From CAVTBT01 sp963733065 (GTDB lineage: Bacteria > Actinomycetota > Thermoleophilia > Gaiellales > Gaiellaceae): a DNA stretch of 64,000 nucleotides. The notes below the pieces were generated by a model that worked only from the letters and a program-made list of their open reading frames with translations, did not search any database and was not told the origin of the DNA. A program made the position numbers and the translations under genes. Shown here piece after piece: positions 35,370-43,738 of the stretch; positions within the stretch are counted from its first letter, which is position 1; the number at the start of each line of letters is the position of its first letter. Where the stretch lies: assembly GCA_963733065.1 (NCBI GenBank), contig CAVTBT010000005.1, forward strand, positions 124,001 to 188,000. The letters are read 5' to 3'.

Positions 35370-36032
35370 CTACGTGGCCGGGCCGGGCAGGAGCGCGCTG
35401 CGCAGCTCGACGGACAGGCCACGGCGCTCCGCGAGCGCCTGGAGCACGATCACCGTGTCGGCCACGGGCACGTCCTCGAGGTAGTCCTCGCGAGCCTCGA
35501 ACGACTCGAGCACCGCCTCGATCGCCGCCGTGGAGCCGGGGCCGTCCTTCGCGGCGATGGCGGCGAGCGCATCTCCGACCGCCGCCGGAAAGTCGTCGCG
35601 GCTCCGAATCGCCTCCGCGTGCAGCGCGACCGCGCCCCAGTCCTCGAGCACCGCGGCGGCAAGCGCCGCCGCGTACCGCCCGATCGGGCCGTCGGCGACG
35701 CCGGCGCCGGCGTCGAGCGCCCAGCGCGCGTCCTCCGCCGCACCCTCCCAGTCGCCCGCGATGACGCGGGCCTTCACCGCGCCGATCGGCCTGCCCCACG
35801 AGCCGGGCGGCGCGTCGTCCCAGCTGTCGCGATAGCGGTCGGCAGCGCGGTCGAGCCAGCCGGCCGCCTCCTCCCGCTCGCCGCCGAGCAGGAGGGAGAG
35901 GCCGGCGGCCGCGGCCGCGTTGCCCATCCGCGTCAGCTGGCGCTGGCGGGCGTCCCCGTCGGGCGGCAATCGGGCTTCACCGTCGGCGTAGCGTGCTCGC
36001 GCGCGATCGGCACGTACTCGCCAGTCCTCCAC
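35370..36032 (-). CDS. TPR-like protein of unknown function
   Basis: This 220-residue all-helical protein has TPR-like units such as REEAAGWLDRAADRYRDSW and DWEGAAEDARWALDAG, and a conserved tail EDVPVADTVIVLQALAERRG. I recall it as a common actinobacterial hypothetical protein. It starts with GTG at 36032. It converges on the pgl stop and is divergent from the MarR gene, whose operator region lies between. Confidence 0.8.
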   Translation of the reverse strand: MEDWRVRADRARARYADGEARLPPDGDARQRQLTRMGNAAAAAGLSLLLGGEREEAAGWLDRAADRYRDSWDDAPPGSWGRPIGAVKARVIAGDWEGAAEDARWALDAGAGVADGPIGRYAAALAAAVLEDWGAVALHAEAIRSRDDFPAAVGDALAAIAAKDGPGSTAAIEAVLESFEAREDYLEDVPVADTVIVLQALAERRGLSVELRSALLPGPAT

Positions 36033-36150
36033 GCGTGCGAAGTATGCAGCGGCCGCAGCCAGTCGCGGCGCAGGCGGACGGCGCGGTCCTGGGCGATGGC
36101 GATAGCAGTGGTCGGATCGAGTAGGAGCGTCATCTCTACCTCCTCTTACA

Positions 36151-36212
36151 CAAGATGCTTTATATCAAGCTTCTTGGCAGAAGAATACCTGAGGGAACCG
36201 CTTGACGTCAAG
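36151..36212. promoter_or_regulatory. Two palindromes upstream of the MarR gene
   Basis: A 26-bp imperfect palindrome lies at 36151-36176 (22 of 26 positions symmetric, CAAGATGCTT opening and CTTCTTG closing). A perfect 12-bp palindrome, CTTGACGTCAAG, lies at 36201-36212. Both are in the AT-rich space between the divergent TPR-like gene and the MarR gene. They are probably MarR operators. A short frame on the minus strand from 36133 with GAGGTAGAG before it is possible but not convincing. Confidence 0.65.
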
Positions 36213-36236
36213 ACACTTTGGTTGGAAACTTCGTGC

Positions 36237-36761
36237 GTGCCCGACGACTCGGTCGACAAGAAGCTCGCGGTCTGGGCCAGGGAGCTTCCGGACCTCGACC
36301 TGGAGACGGAGGGCATCGTCGGCCGCATCCAGTACCTGGAGAAGCGGCTGCGGCGGTCGATGGAGGACACGTTCAAGGAGTTCCAGCTCGACTACGGGCA
36401 GTGGGTCGTGCTCGGCGCGCTGCGATCGGCGGGTGCTCCCTACCGGCGCTCGGCCGGCGCTCTCGCGCAGGTGCTCGACCTCACGAGCGGAGCGATGACG
36501 AGCCGGCTCGACCGCATGGAGGAAGCGGGGCTCGTCCGCCGTCTGCCGGATCCCGACGACCGCCGCGGCGTGAAGATCGAGATCACGGACAAGGGCTCTA
36601 GGCTCTGGGAGGAGGCCGTCGGCGTGCAGGCGGCCAAGGAGCAGCTCGTCGCCGGCGCGCTTTCGCCGAAGGAGAAGCAGCAGCTCAGCGAGCTGCTGAA
36701 GCGGCTCGTGCTCGCGTTCGACGCGGGCGCGGCCGAGCGCGCGTCGCGCGACGCCGCCTAG
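36237..36761 (+). CDS. MarR-family transcriptional regulator
   Basis: This 174-residue regulator has a longer N-terminus than usual and the winged helix LAQVLDLTSGAMTSRLDRME with wing RLPDPDDRRGVKIEITDKG. I chose GTG 36237, just after the CTTGACGTCAAG palindrome; an earlier start would put the operator inside the gene. Its targets may be the divergent TPR-like gene or the fatty-acid oxidation operon downstream. The ligand is unknown. Confidence 0.88.
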   Translation: MPDDSVDKKLAVWARELPDLDLETEGIVGRIQYLEKRLRRSMEDTFKEFQLDYGQWVVLGALRSAGAPYRRSAGALAQVLDLTSGAMTSRLDRMEEAGLVRRLPDPDDRRGVKIEITDKGSRLWEEAVGVQAAKEQLVAGALSPKEKQQLSELLKRLVLAFDAGAAERASRDAA

Positions 36762-36792
36762 AACAGACAGGGCCGCCGCGGCCATGTCCTCC

Positions 36793-36839
36793 CGTTGCGC
36801 CACGCGAACGGGGACTGTCCCCGTTCGTGCGCGGCAACG
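36793..36839. repeat. Large interrupted inverted repeat, REP-like
   Basis: CGAACGGGGAC (36805-36815) and GTCCCCGTTCG (36817-36827) are perfect 11-bp arms around a single T. Outer arms CGTTGC (36793-36798) and GCAACG (36834-36839) extend the structure over a 6-nt internal loop. It lies between the MarR gene and the thiolase gene. It could be a terminator, an operator or a dispersed palindromic element. Confidence 0.6.
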
Positions 36840-36885
36840 AACGGCCATGCCAAGGCCGGCCCCGTCCCGGCGCTAGGGTTGCCCC

Positions 36886-38073
36886 GTGGCCCGCGAGCTC
36901 CGCGAAGTCGTGTTCGTCGACGGCGTGCGCACCGCGTTCGGCAAGGCCGGGCCGCAGGGGATCTTCTGGCGGACGCGCGCCGACGACATGGGCGTGAAGG
37001 TCGTTCGCGAGCTGATGAGGCGCAACCCGCAGCTCCCGCCCGAGCGGATCGGCGACGTCGTCTTCGCCGCGACCGCCCAGGTCGGCGACCAGGGCCTGAC
37101 GCTCGGCCGCGACATCGGGCTCCTCGCGGGCCTGCCGCAGTCCGTGCCAGGCTTCGCCGTCGACCGGATGTGCGCCGGCGCGGTCACGGCGATGACGGCC
37201 GGCGCCGGCGAGATCGCGATGGGCGCCGCCGACGTCGTCGTCGCCGGCGGCGTCGAGCACATGGGCCACAACCCGATGGGCGCGGAGGTCGACTTCAACC
37301 CGCGCTTCGTCGCCGAGCGGCTCGTCGACACGAGCGCCGTGACGATGGGCGCAACGGCCGAGAACCTCCACGACCGCTTCCCGCATCTCGACAAGGACGC
37401 AGCCGATCGCTTCGCCGCCGAGTCCCAGCGCCGTGCCGCTGCGGCCTGGCAGAACGGCGTGATGCGCGAGACCGTCGTGCCGATGGCCGTCTTCTCGGAC
37501 GAGGGGTGGACGGTCGCGAACCACGACGAGTTCCTGCGGCCGGACACCACCGTCGAGGCGCTCGAGGGCCTGCGGACGCCCTTCCGCGTCGGCGGGCGCG
37601 TGACCGCCGGCAACTCGGCAGGGCTCACGGACGGTGCGGCTGCGTGCCTCCTCGCCGACCAGGGAACCGCCGAGGAACTCGGCCTGACGGCGCGGATGCG
37701 TCTCGTCGGGTACGCCTTCGCCGGCGTCGAGCCGGAGCTCATGGGCATCGGCCCGGTGCCCGCCACACGGCGCGTCCTCGAGCAGGCCGGCCTGACGATC
37801 GACGACATCGGCCTCTTCGAGCTCAACGAGCCCTTCGCCGTGCAGGTGCTCACCTGGTGCGACGGCCTGGGCGTCGCACCCGACGACCCGCGCCTGAACC
37901 CGTACGGCGGCGCGATCGCATGCGGCCACCCGCTGGCGGCGACCGGCGTGCGCCTCGCCGCGCAGCTCGCCTACGGCTTCCGCGAGCGCCCCGACGCGCG
38001 CTACGGCCTCACGGCGCTCTGCATCGGCATGGGCATGGGCGCAGCAGTCCTGTGGGAGAACCTCGGTGGCTGA
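36886..38073 (+). CDS. fadA: Acetyl-CoA C-acyltransferase (thiolase)
   Basis: This 395-residue thiolase cleaves 3-ketoacyl-CoA in beta-oxidation or condenses acetyl-CoA. The nucleophile is Cys96 in VDRMCAGAV. The other catalytic motifs are ELNEPFAVQ, the His region CGHPLAATG and the second Cys in CIGMGMGAA. It starts at GTG 36886, 6 nt behind TAGGGT, and overlaps the FadB-like gene by 8 bp, so the two form a beta-oxidation pair. Confidence 0.96.
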   Translation: MARELREVVFVDGVRTAFGKAGPQGIFWRTRADDMGVKVVRELMRRNPQLPPERIGDVVFAATAQVGDQGLTLGRDIGLLAGLPQSVPGFAVDRMCAGAVTAMTAGAGEIAMGAADVVVAGGVEHMGHNPMGAEVDFNPRFVAERLVDTSAVTMGATAENLHDRFPHLDKDAADRFAAESQRRAAAAWQNGVMRETVVPMAVFSDEGWTVANHDEFLRPDTTVEALEGLRTPFRVGGRVTAGNSAGLTDGAAACLLADQGTAEELGLTARMRLVGYAFAGVEPELMGIGPVPATRRVLEQAGLTIDDIGLFELNEPFAVQVLTWCDGLGVAPDDPRLNPYGGAIACGHPLAATGVRLAAQLAYGFRERPDARYGLTALCIGMGMGAAVLWENLGG

Positions 38074-40066
38074 CCCGGTCACGCGGTTCAAGCTCCAGCG
38101 CGTCGAGACGCGTGCAGGCCCGGTCGCGATCGTGACGATCGACAACGGCGCGGACTGGGAGAAGCCGAACACGTTCGGCCGCGCCGCGCTCGAGTCGCTC
38201 GAGGAGACCCTCGGCCGGCTGCGCACCCGCGACTGGCGAGGCCTCCTGCTCACCGGCAAGCCGTTCGTGTTCGCGGCTGGAGCCGACATGACGCAGTTCC
38301 CGGGGATCACGCGTGAGCTCGCACTCGAGGGCGGGCGCGCCGGTCATGAGCTCTTCGGCCGGCTGCGCGACCTGCCGTTCCCGACGCTCGCCGCAATCAA
38401 CGGCGCGTGCGTCGGCGGGGGCGTGGAGATCGCGCTGCATTGCGACTACCGGACGATCTCGACGACGGTCCGCCACTTCGCGAATCCGGAGGTGCTCCTC
38501 GGCCTGATCCCCGGCTGGGGCGGCACGCAGCTGATTCCGAGGCTCGTCGGCGCGGAGGCCGCCGTTCGGTTCATCGTCTCGAACCCGCTCAGGCAGAACC
38601 GCATGCTCGACGGCCGCAGGGCCTTCGAGCTCGGCTTCGCCGATCACCTGCTCGAGCCGGTCGAGTTCGTGGACGAGTCGCTCGAGCTGCTCGTACGGGC
38701 GATCGAGGAGGGCGCCGGCAAGCGGGAGCCCGCGGCCGATCTCTCGGAGAGCGCCGAGGTGATCCGCAAGGCGCGGCTTCAGCTCGACGGCCAGGTCCAC
38801 GGGGCGGCGCCCGCCGCGTACCGCGCGCTCGACCTGATCGAGGGCGCCGCGACCTGGTCGCTCGAGGAGGGCTACCGCCAGGAGGAGGAAGCCCTCGCCG
38901 ACCTGCTCCCCGGCCCGCAGGCCCAGGCCTCGGTCTACGCCTTCGACCTCGTCGAGCGTCGTGCCAAGAAGGGCGTCGGCATCCCGAACGCCGAGCCACG
39001 GCGCATCGGCAGCGTCGGGCTCGTCGGCGCCGGCCTGATGGCGCGCCAGCTCGCGCTGCTCGTCCTACGGCGGCTCGAGGTGCCGGTCGTGCTGCGCGAT
39101 CTGACGCAGGGGCAGGTCGACGACGCGCTCGCGTGGATCCGCGACGAGCTCGCCGACCTCGTGCGCGAGGGACGGCTCGACGAGGGCAAGGCGCGATTCC
39201 TTGGCTCACTCGCGACCGGCGGGACGGGATGGGACATCTTCGCGGGATGCGACCTCGTCCTGGAGGCCGTCTTCGAGGAGCTCGACCTCAAGCGGGAGAT
39301 CTTCGGCGAGCTCGAGGCCGTGGTGGCCGCGGACTGCATCCTGGCCACGAACACGTCGTCGTTGTCGGTGACGGCCATGGCGGACGGGCTCGACCATCCG
39401 GAGCGCGTCGTCGGGCTCCATTTCTTCAACCCGGTCGCCGTTCTGCCGCTCGTGGAGCTCGTGCGGACGCCACGGACGGACGACGCGACGCTCGCCACGG
39501 CATGGGCGGTCCTGCAGCGGCTGCGGAAGCGCGGCGTCCTCGTCGGCGACGCACCGGCCTTCGTCGTGAACCGGGTGCTGACCCGCATGACGACCGTGCT
39601 CATGGATGCGCTCGAGCGCGGCAACACCATCGACGAGACCGACGAGGCGGTGCTTCGGCTCGGGCTGCCGATGGCGCCCTCCGTGCTGGTGCAGATGGTC
39701 GGTCCGCGCGTCGCGAACCACGTGCTGCACACGCTGCACGCCCACGACCCGGAGCGCTTCCCGACCTTCGCCACCATGGACAACCTGGCAGAGGGCAAGG
39801 ACGAGATCGTCGTGCGCGAGCAGGCGCCGAGCACGGTCGACGAGATCCACGACGCTGTGCTCGAGGCGCTCGCGGACGAGATCGGACGGCTGCTCGACGA
39901 GGCCGTCGTGGCCGAGGCCGCCGACGTCGACACGTGCCTCCTGCTCGGCGCGGGCTGGCCGTTCTGGCTCGGGGGCATCACACCGCACCTCGACGCGACC
40001 GGGGTGTCGGAGCGCGTCGTCGGGTCGCGCTTCGGCGGCGCCGCCCGCGAGGCAGCGACGGTCTAA
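38066..40066 (+). CDS. fadB: FadB/FadJ-like enoyl-CoA hydratase and 3-hydroxyacyl-CoA dehydrogenase
   Basis: This 666-residue bifunctional enzyme catalyses the two middle steps of beta-oxidation. Residues 1-230 are a crotonase domain (FAAGADMTQFPGI, NGACVGGGVEIALHCDYR, GLIPGWGGTQLIPRL). From about residue 310 comes the NAD-binding domain (GSVGLVGAGLMARQLAL, ATNTSSLSVTAMA, GLHFFNPVAVLPLVELVRT) and the C-terminal dehydrogenase domains. The Rossmann glycine motif has A where G is more common, a modest variation. It forms an operon with the thiolase. Confidence 0.95.
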   Translation: MADPVTRFKLQRVETRAGPVAIVTIDNGADWEKPNTFGRAALESLEETLGRLRTRDWRGLLLTGKPFVFAAGADMTQFPGITRELALEGGRAGHELFGRLRDLPFPTLAAINGACVGGGVEIALHCDYRTISTTVRHFANPEVLLGLIPGWGGTQLIPRLVGAEAAVRFIVSNPLRQNRMLDGRRAFELGFADHLLEPVEFVDESLELLVRAIEEGAGKREPAADLSESAEVIRKARLQLDGQVHGAAPAAYRALDLIEGAATWSLEEGYRQEEEALADLLPGPQAQASVYAFDLVERRAKKGVGIPNAEPRRIGSVGLVGAGLMARQLALLVLRRLEVPVVLRDLTQGQVDDALAWIRDELADLVREGRLDEGKARFLGSLATGGTGWDIFAGCDLVLEAVFEELDLKREIFGELEAVVAADCILATNTSSLSVTAMADGLDHPERVVGLHFFNPVAVLPLVELVRTPRTDDATLATAWAVLQRLRKRGVLVGDAPAFVVNRVLTRMTTVLMDALERGNTIDETDEAVLRLGLPMAPSVLVQMVGPRVANHVLHTLHAHDPERFPTFATMDNLAEGKDEIVVREQAPSTVDEIHDAVLEALADEIGRLLDEAVVAEAADVDTCLLLGAGWPFWLGGITPHLDATGVSERVVGSRFGGAAREAATV

Positions 40067-40539
40067 CGGGACGCGTACGCGGCGAGGGCGGCGCGCGCCC
40101 GCTCGTCGTCGTAGCCGCGCAGCACGAGCGCCGCCGTCTTGCCGACGGCCGGGTTGTCGTCGTCGAGCACGGCGACGAGCGGCTCGACGGAGGCGGGATC
40201 CCGCAGCCGGCCGAGGGCGGACGCCGCCGCGGCGCGGACGCTCGGCTGTTGATCCCCGAGCGCCGCGTTCAGCGGCTGGACGATCCGGCGAAGCGCGCTG
40301 TCCGGGCGGGAGTCCTGGAACTCGCCGAGCGCGAGCGCGGCGTTCGTCCTGACGAGCCAGTCGTCCGAGCCGAGCGCCTCGATCAGCGGGTCGACGGCCC
40401 TCGGATCCGGAATCGTGACGAGGGCGTTTGCCGCCGCCCGCCGGTCGCGCTCGCTGCCCGTCTGCAGGGCGTCGATCAGACCGGCCACGTCGCGACGGCG
40501 CTTGAGGGCCGCCACCCGTCTCGATTCGAACGACTGCAT
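40063..40539 (-). CDS. HEAT-repeat protein
   Basis: This 158-residue protein consists of HEAT/PBS-lyase-type repeats, for example DPRAVDPLIEALGSDDWLVR, SVRAAAASALGRLRDPASVE and PLVAVLDDDNPAVGKTAALV. Such proteins usually act as scaffolds. I chose ATG 40539. It converges on fadB (4-bp stop overlap) and is divergent from the cNMP-binding gene. Confidence 0.88.
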   Translation of the reverse strand: MQSFESRRVAALKRRRDVAGLIDALQTGSERDRRAAANALVTIPDPRAVDPLIEALGSDDWLVRTNAALALGEFQDSRPDSALRRIVQPLNAALGDQQPSVRAAAASALGRLRDPASVEPLVAVLDDDNPAVGKTAALVLRGYDDERARAALAAYASR

Positions 40540-40611
40540 GGCGGCGATTGTGTCATGCGTCCGACGGAGGTTGAAGCGCGGCGGGGAAGCACGGAGAATG
40601 GCCGCGACGTG

Positions 40612-41007
40612 ATGGGTCGCTCGCGCCACGCGGACACGATCCGCAAGCTGCCGCTGTTCGCGGGCTGCACCCGCGACGAGGCGGCGTCGATCGCGCGCGT
40701 CGGCCACGAGGAGTCGTTCGAGGCCGGACGCGAGCTGACCCGCGAAGGCGTCACCGGCGACGACTTCTACGTGCTCCTCGACGGCGAGGTCGAGGTGCTG
40801 CGCGACGGCACGCCGGTCGCACAGATGGCGGCCGGCGAGTTCTTCGGGGAGATCGCGCTGCTCGGCCACTCGGCGCGCACGGCGACGGTCCGCACGACCG
40901 GCCCGGTGCGCGCGCTCGTCATTCCGGGCCGCAGCTTTCGCGCGCTGCTCGGCCGCCAGCCGGACGTCCAGCTCAAGGTGCTGGACGTGCTCGCCGATCG
41001 TCTGTAG
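40612..41007 (+). CDS. Cyclic-nucleotide-binding-domain protein
   Basis: This 131-residue protein is a single cNMP-binding domain. It has the opening LPLFAGCTRDEAASIARVG, the beta-roll GDDFYVLLDGEVEVLRDG and the phosphate-binding cassette AAGEFFGEIALLGHSARTATV, in which the Arg that contacts the cyclic phosphate is present. There is no DNA-binding or kinase domain. ATG 40612 was chosen; an ATG 56 bp upstream in the same frame is an alternative. Confidence 0.85.
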   Translation: MGRSRHADTIRKLPLFAGCTRDEAASIARVGHEESFEAGRELTREGVTGDDFYVLLDGEVEVLRDGTPVAQMAAGEFFGEIALLGHSARTATVRTTGPVRALVIPGRSFRALLGRQPDVQLKVLDVLADRL

Positions 41008-41098
41008 AGGTTCGCCGTCCCGGCGGATCGGCTATGCTCTGAGGAGCGCCCGCTCGCCCGTCCCTTCCAGGTGCGAGCCCGCTACTCCCTCGAGGATG

Positions 41099-41119
41099 GC
41101 AGCACGGCAAGCGTGCTGC
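41099..41119 (+). promoter_or_regulatory. Hairpin in the leader of the helicase gene
   Basis: GCAGCACG (41099-41106) and CGTGCTGC (41112-41119) form a perfect 8-bp stem with loop GCAAG, ending 4 nt before the ATG at 41124. A -10-like TATGCT at 41033-41038 would put it in an ~80-nt leader. It could limit translation initiation. I see no ribosome binding site outside the stem. Confidence 0.45.
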
Positions 41120-41123
41120 GCAC

Positions 41124-43682
41124 ATGCAAGAAACGACACTGACCCCGACAGCCACGTCGGATGCGGCGGCCGAGTTGAGCGCAGCGGCGACTCGCGCTCA
41201 GAGCTGGTTCGGCGAGCCCTTCCTGAACCCCGACGAAGACCCGGCCGAGGCGCTCGCCCCCGGGACTGCGCGACGCTTCGCGCTCGACGACGCGCTCGCG
41301 GAGATCGCCGCCGGCCGCACCGAGCCGTCCTCGCGCTGGAAGGTGCGGTACGGCCTCATGCTCGGGCTCGAGCGCGTGCTGTCTGCGAAGCCTCCGACCA
41401 CGGCGTCCGGCACCGAGCTCCGCCGCCACCAGATCGACGCGCTCGCCGGGATGCTCACCGAGCTGATCGCCGCGAACCAGCGCGCCGCCGAGGAGGAGGC
41501 GAACGGCAACGGGAGCGGCAACGGCACCGCCGTGCTCGAGGCCGACGCCGAGCTCGAGGACGAGGACGACGAGGACGCCGGCCTCGTCGACGAGGACACT
41601 GACGAGGAGCCCGGCTACGTCGGCGAGGACCCCGGCGCCTCCCGGCGCTACCGCTTCCGCCACCCGACGGCGTCCGGCAAGACGATCGCCGCGGCCGGCT
41701 TCGTGGAGGCGGCGCGCGAGCTCGGGATCCTCATCCTGACGCACAGGCGCCTGCTCGTCTCCCAGTTCCAGCGCGACCTCACGACGGAGGGCTACCGCGA
41801 CCGGTTCCACGACGCGATCACGCGCGGCAACGAGCCGGCGGCGCGGAACCCGATCACGATCCAGACCTACGCGTGGTTCGCCCGGCACCACGATTCGGTC
41901 TCACGCGAGGCGTACCAGCTCGTGATCTGCGACGAGGCGCACACCGCGCTCGGCGAGAAGACGAGCGCCGCGATCCGCTCGTTCCATGAGCCGCTCTACA
42001 TCGGCATGACCGCGACCGAACAGCTGATCGCGAAGCAGGTCTCTGACGTGTTCCCGGCGTCGGTCGACGACCTGCCACTCGCCGACGCGGCGCGGCGCGG
42101 GCTGATCGCCCCGCTGCGGTCACTGCGCGTGCCGCCTGCGGCCGCCATCAACTCGGTGCCGATCGTGGGCGGCGACTTCGAAGAGCGCGCTCTGGCCGCA
42201 GCCCTCGACCATCAGGCGCTGAACCAGGCCGCCGCGAGCCTCTACCGCGACCGCTTCGGCTCGACTCCTGGCATCGTCTACGCGGCCGGCGTCGATCACG
42301 CCTACAACCTCGCGCAGGAGTTCCGAGCCGTCGGGCTCAAGGCCGAGGCCGTCTCGGGTCGGACGCCGCCCGTGCGCCTCGCCGAGACGCTCGCGGCCTA
42401 CGAGCGCGGCGAGATCAACGTCCTCATCAACGCGATGCTGCTGGCCGAGGGCTGGAACTCGCCGCGCGCGACGATCTGCATGCACCTGGCACCCACCGCG
42501 TCCCGGCGCGTCTACCAGCAGCGGATCGGCCGGATCATGCGCACGCACCCGCGGAAGGAGGCGGGCATCGTCGTCGACTTCGTACCGAAGGGCGCGACCC
42601 ACGGCGAGCGCGTCATCTCGCTGCACTCACTACTCGACTCCGATTTCTACCGCGAGGGGGCTCGCGTGACGCCCGCGCCGCGGCGGCGCCAGCGCGGTCG
42701 AGCGCGCCGCAAGCTCTCGCCGGTGCCGTGGCTCGTGCCGGTGACGCCCGACGTCGCCAGGCGGCTCGCGGTCATCCAGCGCGAATGGCAGCGGATCGAC
42801 CCGAAGTTCCTCGACGAGGACGAGCAGCGGTTCTGGGCGACGATCGCGGGGCGCCAGATCCGTTTCGACCAGCGCGCCGAGTTCGCGAAGAAGTTCACCG
42901 AGGGCCATGCGTCGAAGGTTGCGCTCGAGACGTTCCTCTCGACGTGCGCCGCCGAGAACCCGAACCGCAGGCTGCGCATGACCGCTCTGCAGGATCGCGT
43001 CGCGACGCCCGTCGAGCGCGCCGACTTCGACGACCTCGTCACGCTCGTGACGCAGGCGCCTCCCTGGGAGAAGGACCGCTCGGCGGGGGTGCGGATCCTG
43101 TTGAGGGCGCTCGGCGAGGGCAAGGTCGCCGCCCCGGATCAGATCCTCGCCCGCTGGACATGGCGCCTCGCGCGGGCCACACGCAAGGTGCAGGACCGGC
43201 GCGCGAGCGCGGAGTTCCCGGAGGCGAAGCGGCTTCTCGGCGCCGTCGCCAACTCGCGCGGCCACCGGCACGAGGAGAACGTCGGGCGCCTCGTCCAGGT
43301 CGCCAAGGCGATGCCGATCGACGTCGGCGCGGCGCTGCTGGCCTCCTCCGAGGGGTACACCCCACGGGCGAACGCGATGCTCGACCGCGCACGGGAGGAG
43401 CTGGCCCCGATCCACGAGCTCGCCAACGCGCTGGCCGACAACCTGCCCGCGCCGAAGGCGCCGTCGCGGAAGTCGCGCCGCCGCCGCAAGAAGCGCAAGG
43501 CGCCGGTGACGCCGGTCCAGCCGGGCGCCGAGTCCGCTGCGGAGGCGCCGAGCGCCGACGGCGACGCCCCGCCCCCTCCGGACGGGACGGACGGAGCCTC
43601 CCCCGAGCCCAAGCCAAGGCGTCGCCGGCGCAGGCCCAAGCCCGCCCCGGACGCTCCGGGCGACACGGCCGAAGCCGCCTAA
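41124..43682 (+). CDS. Large SF2 DEAD/DEAH-type helicase with acidic insert and basic tail
   Basis: This 852-residue protein has a superfamily 2 helicase core. RRHQIDAL (~100) precedes motif I HPTASGKT (180-187), motif II is CDEAH in LVICDEAHTALG, motif III GMTAT, and motif VI QQRIGRIMRTH. A very acidic, Gly/Asn-rich insert at 122-170 separates the Q-like motif from motif I. The last ~110 residues are Lys/Arg/Pro-rich (KSRRRRKKRK) and probably bind nucleic acid. Motif I has Ala where Gly is usual (PTASGKT). The exact role (RNA or DNA) is not known; its layout differs from RecQ, RecG and standard DEAD-box proteins. Confidence 0.88.
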   Translation: MQETTLTPTATSDAAAELSAAATRAQSWFGEPFLNPDEDPAEALAPGTARRFALDDALAEIAAGRTEPSSRWKVRYGLMLGLERVLSAKPPTTASGTELRRHQIDALAGMLTELIAANQRAAEEEANGNGSGNGTAVLEADAELEDEDDEDAGLVDEDTDEEPGYVGEDPGASRRYRFRHPTASGKTIAAAGFVEAARELGILILTHRRLLVSQFQRDLTTEGYRDRFHDAITRGNEPAARNPITIQTYAWFARHHDSVSREAYQLVICDEAHTALGEKTSAAIRSFHEPLYIGMTATEQLIAKQVSDVFPASVDDLPLADAARRGLIAPLRSLRVPPAAAINSVPIVGGDFEERALAAALDHQALNQAAASLYRDRFGSTPGIVYAAGVDHAYNLAQEFRAVGLKAEAVSGRTPPVRLAETLAAYERGEINVLINAMLLAEGWNSPRATICMHLAPTASRRVYQQRIGRIMRTHPRKEAGIVVDFVPKGATHGERVISLHSLLDSDFYREGARVTPAPRRRQRGRARRKLSPVPWLVPVTPDVARRLAVIQREWQRIDPKFLDEDEQRFWATIAGRQIRFDQRAEFAKKFTEGHASKVALETFLSTCAAENPNRRLRMTALQDRVATPVERADFDDLVTLVTQAPPWEKDRSAGVRILLRALGEGKVAAPDQILARWTWRLARATRKVQDRRASAEFPEAKRLLGAVANSRGHRHEENVGRLVQVAKAMPIDVGAALLASSEGYTPRANAMLDRAREELAPIHELANALADNLPAPKAPSRKSRRRRKKRKAPVTPVQPGAESAAEAPSADGDAPPPPDGTDGASPEPKPRRRRRRPKPAPDAPGDTAEAA

Positions 43683-43738
43683 TCCTCCCTACCGCCGCCG
43701 TAACCTCGGCGTAAGGCACACGCACTACGGTGTGAGGC

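Noticed and set aside
35933..36133. 66-codon minus-strand frame beginning MTLLLDPTTAIAIAQDRAVR
   Set aside because: It has a fair ribosome site, but it overlaps the better supported TPR-like gene, and its second half is a shadow frame. It could still be a short leader peptide.
36873..38310. Antisense frames over the thiolase and FadB-like genes
   Set aside because: Shadow frames of strongly conserved plus-strand enzymes; no ribosome sites or motifs.
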